A DNA stretch of 64,000 bases from Lasiosphaeria ovina (taxonomy: Eukaryota; Ascomycota; Sordariomycetes; Sordariales; Lasiosphaeriaceae). Under the pieces are notes generated by a model. That model had not been told where the DNA came from. It worked only from the letters and a program-made list of their open reading frames with translations, and did not search any database. Positions 56,777-64,000 of this stretch are shown here, in pieces. Numbering within the stretch: position 1 is the first letter of the stretch; each line of letters starts with the position of its first letter. Where the stretch lies: assembly GCA_033439765.1 (NCBI GenBank), contig JAULSN010000006.1:2232001-2296000 (forward strand), given 5' to 3'. The translations under genes were made by a program, and so were the position numbers.

Positions 56777-57886
56777 ATGCCTGCGGATATAAAGCTGCCG
56801 CTTCTGGGCACCGTCCTCGTCACCGGTGGGTGCGGGTTCCTAGGATATGCCCTCGTCCGTCAGCTCTTGGACGATGTCGAAGTGGGTGAAGTCCACGTGG
56901 TGGACCGCGTCGTCGACAAGAATCGTCACAGTGGCGCGCACTACACGGTCGGCACCATCACCGACCGCAGCCTCCTGGAACAGCTGCTCAAGCAAATCAC
57001 GCCCGCTGTCGTATTCCACCTCGCGTCTCCAAACGCATCCTTCCCTACCGGCCCGCGGACCGATTTCTACCACACCAATGTCGAGGGCACGCGCTCCCTT
57101 CTGGCTCTCGCCGCCGCCTCCCCCTCGGTGAAGGCCTTCGTGCACTGCTCCACCGTCGACATCTACGACGGCCCGCCGCACGTCAACACCGCCGAGACGC
57201 ACCCGTTGTTCCCGCCCAGCTCTCCCGAAGAATACGCGCGCACCAAAGCCATTGCCGACACCGTCGTGCTTGACGCCGCGGCGCGCAGCAGCGACCCCCG
57301 CGGACTCCGCATCGTCTCCCTGCGCATCGCCCACATGTACGGTTCCCGGTGCAGCCAGCAGCTGCCCGCGCTGCTTGCTCTCAGCGCCAGCGGCGGCCCG
57401 CTTGTACGCCTCGGCAGCGGCACGAACCTCTGCTCGGTGGTGTCGAGCGACAATGCCGCTGCGGCCCACATTCTCGCCGCCAAAGCCCTGTTGGACCCCG
57501 CCCGCGCCAACGGGAAGATACACGGCGAGGCGTTTAACATTGCCGAGCCAGAGCCAGTGTTGTTCTGGTACCATACCATGTTGTTCTGGGCCGCGGCCCG
57601 CGGGCGCCCGGTTACGGACGAAGTGTGGACGGTCCCCACGTGGCTGGTCAGGATTGTGTACGGATTGGTCGCCTGGGGGTTTTGGTTGTGCACCGCCGGT
57701 CATGTCCAGCCCCCGGTGAGTTTGAGCTATACTTCCCTCACCTGGACGACGGAGGATCATACGTATAGTACGGACAAGGCAAAGAAGAGGCTGGGATGGA
57801 GCCCAAAGTCGGATCATGATGTCGTCATAAGACGATCGGTGGAGGAGGCGATGAACCGAGGTGGTGGTGAGGGTGCGGTGAGATGA
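56777..57886 (+). CDS. 3-beta-HSD family dehydrogenase (ERG26-like)
   Basis: A single exon of 369 residues from ATG 56777 (context CAATGCC) to TGA. Rossmann motif TGGCGFLG is at residues 16-23, a conserved HLASP follows near residue 81, and the short-chain-dehydrogenase catalytic Tyr153-x3-Lys157 sits in EEYARTKA. The segment NGKIHGEAFNIAEPEP is typical of the sterol C4-decarboxylase and 3-beta-HSD family (PF01073). A hydrophobic stretch (VRIVYGLVAWGFWLC) near residue 290 suggests membrane association, as in ERG26. It may act in sterol C4-demethylation or be a paralogue in secondary metabolism; the sequence alone does not decide. It looks intact. Confidence 0.9.
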   Translation: MPADIKLPLLGTVLVTGGCGFLGYALVRQLLDDVEVGEVHVVDRVVDKNRHSGAHYTVGTITDRSLLEQLLKQITPAVVFHLASPNASFPTGPRTDFYHTNVEGTRSLLALAAASPSVKAFVHCSTVDIYDGPPHVNTAETHPLFPPSSPEEYARTKAIADTVVLDAAARSSDPRGLRIVSLRIAHMYGSRCSQQLPALLALSASGGPLVRLGSGTNLCSVVSSDNAAAAHILAAKALLDPARANGKIHGEAFNIAEPEPVLFWYHTMLFWAAARGRPVTDEVWTVPTWLVRIVYGLVAWGFWLCTAGHVQPPVSLSYTSLTWTTEDHTYSTDKAKKRLGWSPKSDHDVVIRRSVEEAMNRGGGEGAVR

Positions 57887-59162
57887 ATACGAGTCAATAA
57901 GAGACTTTGGGCGCTGATATGGCTACGGCTAGAGATTGTTACTATGCGAAATTTGATAAGTCCAGCAACTTGTTTCGGCTTGCTATCATGACTGTTTGCC
58001 ATCGAACTAGCAGCGCCATATGCCAACAGACCCATCTCTAATACGTTCCGCTCGTTATCATCACGGTCTACATGCCCCAGTCACCACTCCCTCTTACTCC
58101 CCCTCGCTCCGACACATGCTATTGGATATTACCTAGGCCACTCGAATACGATGTCTACACTATTTTATCTGTAGGTAAGGCGTGTAAGAATCCCGGCAGG
58201 CGACTGACGGGAAAAAAGAGCCAACTTGAACCTATGGACAGTTGTGAGCATAAACTATCGACGCAGGCACGGCAAACTTCTTATATTTATTCAGGTCCTA
58301 GTTGACAATGCTTTGTCCGAGGTTGAGCGCCAGAAATGGCAACTCGTTCCCATCCGTCTGGCTTCAGCCCCTTTAGTCGGAGCATCACTGCGATTGTGTC
58401 AGGTAAATACCATACTACCTGCGCAGGATACTGACCTGATGTTCTGCGCAGCCATATCACCACAAAACGATGGACAATCTCTGCAACTTTTCACTGGGTA
58501 CGATTGGAACGCGACGAGGGGAAGATTGAATGGTTGGTTGGGTTGGGTTAGGCACAGGTCTATGCACAGGCCGCCCTCGACACAAGAACCCCTCTGCTCC
58601 CTCAGACTCTGCTTGTCAGGAACAGTGAGTGGTTGTCACCAGGTTACCGGGAGGGCAGAAGAGGGAGGGCAGAGGGGGGTTGCACAACAAACAAGGCCAG
58701 GGGGCATTTTCTTGCTCGGGGGCATTGTCTTTCTCTCGTGGGTTGGACTGCGCGCCCCAGCTCCCACCTCACACCTGCACCCTGAACAGCACCATTGTAG
58801 ATTTTCCTTTCTTTCTTCTTCACCTTAGAATCCTTAGACAATGGTATAGCTATGTTAGCAATCCTCTTCCTAGTCGCTATTGACTGCCGTCACACCTGGC
58901 CTGCGACGGAAATGGCGCCTTTGGCCTGGGTTGGGATCTAGTCGGACTGCCCTCGCTTGAACGCAAGACGGTGGATGCTTTTCCCAAGTACGTTAATGAT
59001 GAGGACAGCTTTATTATGCTTGCCGGGAAGGAGATGGTTCCCGACTTCATTTATCTACTATGACTCGGTGGGGCAGGACATACTACGATACCGCTGTTGA
59101 ATTTCGCCCTTGAACCCCCGCCTCTGAATTCCACCAAGTATCCCACCCCTTCGGATATATAC
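57887..59162. other. Intergenic
   Basis: Convergent flanks of the dehydrogenase and the next minus-strand gene. The longest open frame (58226-58828, plus) has no motif and no good start. Purine-rich stretches lie at 58645-58680. Confidence 0.4.
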
Positions 59163-60214
59163 CTATTCCTTGATGAACTGTCGTATAAGATGTAGACCCT
59201 GCCCGGCCGCCAATATCTTCACCCGTACCAGCTGTCGCTCATCGAACTCCTTGACGTCGATTTTGAAGCTCTTCCCCGCTCCTAACTGCCCTAGGTTCTC
59301 GGCAATCTTTGCTACTGTGAAGGTCGTCGTGCATCCTTCAACCAGGCGACCTTTCTCCGGGAGCTGCTGCATTGTTTCCTGGTCGAAGACGGGTTTGTGA
59401 GTGCGCGTTATTGGGCCAAAATCTGTATAGTCATCTTGGTAGAAGTTATAGATCAGCCAGATGGCTCCCGGACGGCCGTTCTTATCGATTTCTGTCACAA
59501 CGCCAAACCCGGTGGCAGTCCAGTGTCCCATCTCGATAGTGTCGTCATAGGTCATGACTTTTCGCGCTTCTGCCCAGTCATGGGGCCCAGTGAAGGCGTA
59601 GAGAGGCCCTAATTGGGCAAAGATAAATCCGTGACCGTAATCGACGTCACCCGAATCGGTCGAGCGAACCGAATCCTCCCCCGAGCTCCGTTGCTGGTAG
59701 CGGCGTTTGCTTGGGCTACCGCCACTATCGTGAGGGGGCGCGAACTCAATGGGGATATTGGTATTGATGCCCAAAATACTACGATGCAAAATGCCTTCGG
59801 TATAGTCGTCCGCGCCCATATTCGGCGTTAGGTAGAAAGCGCCAGGGATAAGGCCAAAACAAGTGAATATACCGCCGAGCTTTGCCTCGCCAAGAAGAAA
59901 AAGTCATGGTTCCGTATCTCCATTATTGTCAACCACTCAGCGCGCGATTGCGTATTCCGGAAGTTTGTACGGCGGAGGGTATCGACGAACTCGCTAGAGG
60001 GCGCGACGTATCTCTCTCGGGCGAAGATTCGTCTAATCCATGTATCAGTCCAGTCCCTGAACTCTCTCCCGCGCTCTTTCCATTGGTTACTGATAGCACG
60101 ACGCCACTCTCTCATATCTTGGATATGTTCATTCGCTTTGTACCAGTCGTGGAATTCGCGTTCTTGGGGGCTGAGGCTCGCTAGAGCCTCTTCGTCGGAG
60201 GGAGGCATTGTCAT
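59163..60214 (-). CDS. Hypothetical protein with one membrane segment and one frameshift
   Basis: The 5' part (ATG 60214) reads a Trp/Arg-rich soluble region (HDWYKANEHIQDMREWRRAI, RIFARERYV). At about 59890-59893 the frame slips by one base in a run of A/G (RNHDFFFL). The protein then continues in another frame through a hydrophobic GEAKLGGIFTCFGLIPGAFY into MGADDYTEGILHRS, and the remaining 218 codons are open to 59163. The C-terminal half has GFGVVTEIDKNGRPGAIWLIYNFYQDDY and GAGKSFKIDVKEFDE. I do not recognise the family. A single-base error or a recent lesion would explain the break; an intron there is not supported by splice signals. Confidence 0.6.
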
Positions 60215-60534
60215 TTTGCGGATTTTGGGGTTTTGTGGCCGGGAGACTGGAGATGCGAGACAGGAGCGTTATGGTAGAAGCCTGTGGAGAAAGCAAGAAG
60301 GAGAAGAAGTGGAGGAGGGGAAGCTGGAAAAGGCCACCTTATTTAAATCCAAGAGAGATGGCTCGTACACGGTCAGGCGGGAGGTCGTCAGGCTTTCCGG
60401 TGGCGGTTAGGATTTTCTAGTCCACAAAGTAAAATGCGATGGAAAATCAGCTCGCGAGCAGCGACGAATAAGGTTGTAGTGGAACGTTTTCAAGTTCAGC
60501 ACGATTTCACTTTCTACTGCAGAAGGTTCTAGAC
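60215..60534. other. Intergenic
   Basis: Divergent upstream region. Purine-rich at 60280-60330. No gene is seen. Confidence 0.4.
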
Positions 60535-60813
60535 ATGGGGAATGGGGTAAAATCTCTAGGCCAGGAGCTGCTTGCAGCGCGCGAGAAGGCTGGTAAAGAG
60601 GCATTGTTCAAGTGCTTTGATCTGGGTACCCCAATTAAAAGTCGGCGTATAATGCCTCCGAAATCCGAGCTTTTCGCCTCGCTCAAAGGATTCGTATTCA
60701 ACGGTCCGGCAGGTCGAAGTTGCCAGTTGGCCGGGGCTGTCAACGTAGGTCTGACAGTCCAGTTTGGTAAAATTCCCGTTTCTCCTCTCTGCATAGAATT
60801 GTTCATCTGCTAA
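60535..60813 (+). CDS. Short hypothetical protein, possibly truncated
   Basis: ATG at 60535 opens a frame of 92 codons (MGNGVKSLGQELLAAREKAGKEALFKC...). A Gly at position 2 could be myristoylated. Conserved-looking text (FDLGTPIKSRRIM, KGFVFNGPAG) ends at VQFG next to GTAAAA at 60767, a possible donor, after which the frame looks non-coding. No downstream exon was found, so this may be a fragment. No family is recognised. Confidence 0.4.
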   Translation: MGNGVKSLGQELLAAREKAGKEALFKCFDLGTPIKSRRIMPPKSELFASLKGFVFNGPAGRSCQLAGAVNVGLTVQFGKIPVSPLCIELFIC

Positions 60814-61558
60814 TTATCGCTATCTATTATTGTTCACGACATGTCTGAACCCTGTCCAAGCGAGATGGGCGACGTCTACGGGTTGGTGCCTAAGTTACGT
60901 TATGCGGGCGGGCGACTCAGCTCGGCTTCAGACTCCATGGCCAAAATGAGACAAGGGAGTCTCCCTTGTCTCAAATGAGGTATAGCGTGGGAACTTAGCC
61001 CCCCCTCTGCCCAAAAGAGGGGCCAGTTCCGCCGTGTGTGTGCACGCACCGGCTCTCCGTACCGCTGGCGCCGGGCTCCAACTCATGTGCCAATCCGTCC
61101 ATCGTGCCCTCCCTGCGTGTACCCCTCCTCAACAGCCCGCACCACGACCAAAGCCAGTCGATTACCACTGCCTAGGCATACCACAAAAATCGACTTTGCC
61201 AGCATCAATAGCCCCCCATACAAGGCCCGCTAGCGCGTGGGGCCACCAGTCCCCAAATAAGCACTCGCACGGTCAGCCATCTGGTGCCGGAGGCGCACGT
61301 CGTCGAGCAGCGCATCATTCCGGGCGCGGCCGCTGCGATGAGCTTCGAGGTTCAACCCCGGCACGACGGCGGGCCGTCAAACTACGAAGCGACAATTCGT
61401 GACGAGACTATGGGTAAGGCAGCCGCTCGCGGCGATGCTACCGGTAAAGAGAACAGAGCTGCAGCTGAAGATAAGAGCGCAAACACGGGAGCCACCGTAT
61501 CGGCCTCAGCCGGGCAGGACGTCCCCGAGCACCAACACGAAGCCATCGACGGGGTAGA
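60814..61558. other. Intergenic with a perfect palindrome and a weak open frame
   Basis: Contains the hairpin sequence at 60947-60973. A plus-strand frame from ATG 61338 to 61637 (Ala, Asp and Glu rich) overlaps the 3' end of the next gene and has no motif, so it is not called. Confidence 0.4.
60947..60973. repeat. Perfect 13-bp-arm palindrome
   Basis: TGAGACAAGGGAG, one T, then the exact inverted copy. It would form a tight hairpin. It is too GC-rich and short-looped for a typical fungal terminator, and could be a footprint of element excision or joined MITE ends. Confidence 0.8.
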
Positions 61559-62593
61559 TCAAGCGGTGGTGCACAAGCTCGACGCCGATACGGCGTCGGT
61601 CACCAGCGTAGCAGCGCTCCAGTTCTCACTAGCGTAGATCGAAAAGGAAGCGTTGGTACTCTTGGACCCGACCCTAGAGTGGTATAGGGACGGGATAACG
61701 CCAGATCGGTCCGGGATCCTACTGGCCGGGGACTGGCCGTAGGGGTCCGGATCGATGGACTGCCAGAGCGCGACCTCGAGGACCTCGTCGCCCTCGAGGG
61801 TGCCGGTCGCGGCGTCGAAGGCGGGAGGGGTATAATTGGTGCCGCCGGCGTCGTAGTATCGCTGGAACCACCTCCAGGTCCGAACCAGCCCTTCGTACGA
61901 CGAGGAGCCGAGCTCCATGTAAGCCTCGAGGTTGAAGACCTGGCCGCCAAGGGACTGGTTGCGCCCCATGATGTAGGTGTCGGTCGTGCCGGGAACGCGC
62001 GTCGTGTTCTCCCGCTTGCCGGTCCCGTGGCTGAGAATGCTAAAGTCGGCCATACGCGTCACGACACTGCAGTTGTAGCGCAGCACAACGCCCCATGCTG
62101 TGCCGCGCGAATGGGTGCGCCGCTCGGTGGCCTGCTTAATCATGGCATCGTCAATGCGGCTTTCGAAGTCGCTATTGTTCCTCCCAATCACCGCGGCGGG
62201 CGGGCCGTCCGAGTCCACAAAGCCATCGCCCAACTCCATACACAGTCCCGAGAGCGGTAACGCAAGGTAGGGTAGAGCACTGAGGCTGGCGAGCAACATC
62301 CACAGTTTGGATGGCCACTGGGTCGGACGATCGCGTCGGCGCCATAGCAGGAGCAGCTGCCGGGTCACGGCCAGCCAGCCCCCAGGCCCGCTCCAACTTC
62401 CTTCGCAGTGCATCATGAGCTGCATGGCGTTGCTAGCTGCCCAGCCGGGCTCCATGAGCATGCTGGCCTCGACGCCAGCCAGGCCGTACTCGGCTAGACC
62501 GAGCCCGAGCGTGCCGATGACAAACCACGAGTAGAAAATCAGAAGCCCGCCGGGCAGTAATACTGCCGTCTCAGCTTTCTTTAGCTCGAACAA
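61559..62593 (-). CDS. Hypothetical membrane protein with large outer domain
   Basis: The open frame of 344 codons begins at FELKKAET without an ATG. A CTGCAG just upstream (62594-62599) may be an intron acceptor, so an upstream exon is likely. Membrane segments are PGGLLIFYSWFVIGTLGLGL (near residue 15) and LWMLLASLSALPYLALPLSG (near residue 97), followed by a soluble region with several NxS/T sites (NNSDF, YNCSVV, RNQSLGG, GGTNYT). This layout is that of orphan ascomycete membrane proteins with repeated outer domains. The last residues (SSLCTTA) end without the further membrane segments that such proteins usually have, so the 3' end may be truncated. Function unknown. Confidence 0.6.
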   Translation of the reverse strand: MFELKKAETAVLLPGGLLIFYSWFVIGTLGLGLAEYGLAGVEASMLMEPGWAASNAMQLMMHCEGSWSGPGGWLAVTRQLLLLWRRRDRPTQWPSKLWMLLASLSALPYLALPLSGLCMELGDGFVDSDGPPAAVIGRNNSDFESRIDDAMIKQATERRTHSRGTAWGVVLRYNCSVVTRMADFSILSHGTGKRENTTRVPGTTDTYIMGRNQSLGGQVFNLEAYMELGSSSYEGLVRTWRWFQRYYDAGGTNYTPPAFDAATGTLEGDEVLEVALWQSIDPDPYGQSPASRIPDRSGVIPSLYHSRVGSKSTNASFSIYASENWSAATLVTDAVSASSLCTTA

Positions 62594-62664
62594 CTGCAGA
62601 AACCGCTACCTTTTATTTCCTCGCTCAATACCCCACCTCTTTCAGGCTTCAACTTTTCACGATA

Positions 62665-62800
62665 CTAACTTCTAAGGTGCGTAGTCGCTGAGGAAGTCGC
62701 CGGGGCCTTGAAGGTCTTGTTGCAATAGTGGCACGCCCACTAGTATGCGCCCTCTTCTATCGAGTTGTTGGCGACCTTAACCAGCCAATTACCCTGCTCG
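62665..62800 (-). pseudogene. Possible BED-type zinc-finger relic (hAT transposase)
   Basis: The minus strand reads NWLVKVANNSIEEGAY, a TAG, then WACHYCNKTFKAPATS and TTHL with Cys codons at 62731-62733 and 62722-62724 and a His at 62677-62679. The W-x-CxxC...HL spacing fits the BED finger at the start of fungal hAT transposases. The frame ends at TAG (62665-62667) and no transposase core follows. The assignment is tentative. Confidence 0.4.
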
Positions 62801-63464
62801 CCAATTTGTGAGGACCTTCCTGTTCTTTTGCCACCCAAATCTCTGGTATGGAGGAACCCTCTGGTGTTTTGATCATGGGCCTAGGAATGTAGGGAAAACT
62901 AGCCAAAAGGGGGCCCAAGCGATGGGAAATATTTGAGCTAAGCCCAACTCAATAAGGCAGTCGAACTGGATTGAGTTGGGCTCAAAAATGGCCGATTTGA
63001 GTTGGCTATTTGAGTTGGATTGAGTTGATCGAGTTTCCTTTATGTGAGTTGTTGCCAGCGCTAGTTGAGAGTCTCGATCACGCGGCGACGCCTTTGGCCC
63101 CTTGAGGGATTGATAATGTAACTGAACGAGTTGGATGCGAGGACAAACTACTACTACTTACTTCGCTGTGCTTTACGAGCAACATCGGGTATATATGTAT
63201 TTCTTCAGCTATTATTCGCTCTCGTACCGTTCCCAGACGCATACTTCTGGCATATGGGATTTTGCCATCCCGCCCCGGAGTAGATAATATCATTAAAGGG
63301 GTCCAGCGAGTTCACCGCGTCTGCTTCGTATTCCGGTGCCTCCTACAAACAACTTTTACGCCATTATTACTAGTAGACGCGACCACCCCCCCCCCCCCCC
63401 CCCCCCAAGGGCAAGCAGGCAAGCTAACTAGCCTTCATAGGCCACCCAGAACGAGCTGGATTAC
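62801..63464. other. Intergenic with GAGTTGG repeats and a poly-C tract
   Basis: At 62935-63035 the words GCCCAACTCAAT, ATTGAGTTGGGC and several TTGAGTTGG copies form a short inverted and direct repeat cluster. A run of 21 C is at 63386-63406. No gene is supported. Confidence 0.5.
63386..63406. repeat. Poly-C tract of 21
   Basis: Uninterrupted C run. A similar run of 17 C lies at 63861-63877. Such runs are prone to sequencing and assembly error. Confidence 0.85.
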
Positions 63465-63659
63465 TTGGCGTGCAAGATCAAGCTTCTAGTCTCCAACAAC
63501 AGTACTCACTATCCAAAGTGCTCCCGAGTCAGGGTCTGGTGGCCCCCGCGCTATGGGACTCCCTGCCCGTATTGCAAAAGCAGGAGAGTACTGGAGAGTA
63601 TGGGGATGGGGATAGGACTGCTCAGGTGTACGACCTGTGAGCGTTTAGTCGTGATGTGA
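63465..63659 (+). CDS. Possible zinc-ribbon peptide
   Basis: A 64-codon frame contains CPYCKSRRVLESMGMG and CTTCERL, two CxxC knuckles about 18 residues apart, as in zinc ribbons. There is no clear promoter and the frame start is weak (ATG near the stop of a low-complexity stretch). It could be a fragment of a larger gene to the left. The frame could equally be chance. Confidence 0.25.
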   Translation: MACKIKLLVSNNSTHYPKCSRVRVWWPPRYGTPCPYCKSRRVLESMGMGIGLLRCTTCERLVVM

Positions 63660-64000
63660 GATCTGAACTCGGACAAAAAGCTGGCAGCAGCATAGCGCTA
63701 GCTTATTAACCGGAATATGGACGATCTAGTCCGCCTCCCTGAACATTTCCACACTGGAAGCTCAGCATGTCTCTGTGTCAGTGCGGTGATGCCTAGGTGA
63801 CTCTCGTTATTTCGTATCGAGGTCTTCCGAGTAGCTCCGATACTATGACTACGGTTACGACCCCCCCCCCCCCCCCCGTCTCAAGCTCGACTCTGCTCTC
63901 CTTCCGCTCCCTTTGAGGGCCAGCCCAACGACGAGCCCGAGTGGGGTCTCTAAAGCCCAGTCGTATCCGGCGAGGGCAAGGGGAGGCCAAGGGAAGTTAC
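63660..64000. other. Window end, no gene seen
   Basis: Contains a 17-base C run at 63861-63877. No supported gene on either strand. Confidence 0.4.

Noticed and set aside
56840..57817. Minus-strand frame of 325 codons
   Set aside because: Shadow of the single-exon 3-beta-HSD gene in GC-rich DNA.
61338..61637. Plus-strand Ala/Glu-rich frame
   Set aside because: Overlaps the 3' end of a better-supported minus-strand gene and lacks motif or promoter evidence.

Overview
This window is chromosomal DNA of a filamentous ascomycete (Pezizomycotina, most likely Sordariomycetes). Genes carry short introns of about 45-130 nt with GTRNGT-type donors, CTAAC/CTGAC branch sites and YAG acceptors. Several gene families are fungus-specific (FunK1 kinases, FSH1 hydrolases, NACHT-ankyrin NLRs). 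Large stretches show repeat-induced point mutation (RIP): CpA/TpG dinucleotides are almost absent and CAG, CAA and TGG codons have become TAG or TAA.

Layout. 1-6.5 kb: two Ty3/gypsy retrotransposons on the minus strand, heavily RIP-mutated inside but with largely spared LTRs; the second is cut inside RNase H by the LTR of the first. 6.6-10.2 kb: a RIP-decayed plus-strand gene with 15-residue tandem repeats, then a FunK1 kinase pseudogene in which RIP fades out. 10.6-15 kb: an unknown two-exon gene, a 12-cysteine secreted protein and a small hypothetical gene. 17-24 kb: a healthy GC-rich block with a GT32 glycosyltransferase, a PIG-L/GPI12-like de-N-acetylase, a nucleotide-sugar transporter and an FSH1 hydrolase. 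The first three all act in ER/Golgi glycan assembly. 24.9-31.4 kb: a mariner-type MITE candidate, a frameshifted amidase, a divergent broken MFS transporter and an intact CAX-type cation/H+ exchanger. 32.8-34.3 kb: a secreted tyrosinase.

35.2-51.5 kb is the accessory, self-recognition part. It holds a decayed NACHT-ankyrin NLR, fragments of a C2H2 protein and of a DUF1445 (D-glutamate cyclase family) gene, and a second, otherwise intact NLR of about 1379 codons. That NLR ends in eight nearly identical 35-residue ankyrin repeats. It is split exactly at its Walker A motif by a 5.6-kb Ty1/copia element with identical 173-bp LTRs and an ATTTC target duplication.

52-56 kb is a graveyard of minus-strand gene relics (S10 carboxypeptidase, zinc-finger/P-loop GTPase, membrane protein, GMC oxidoreductase). 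56.8-64 kb has an intact sterol-dehydrogenase-like gene, two membrane or hypothetical proteins, a possible hAT zinc-finger relic and homopolymer tracts.

The most interesting signal is the copia insertion in the ankyrin NLR. The host gene reads cleanly in all exons and the LTRs are identical, so the insertion looks recent; yet the element's interior is already RIP-inactivated. This suggests that an already dead element was mobilised in trans and knocked out a fast-evolving immune-type receptor. Exon boundaries given below are inferred by eye from splice signals and frame.
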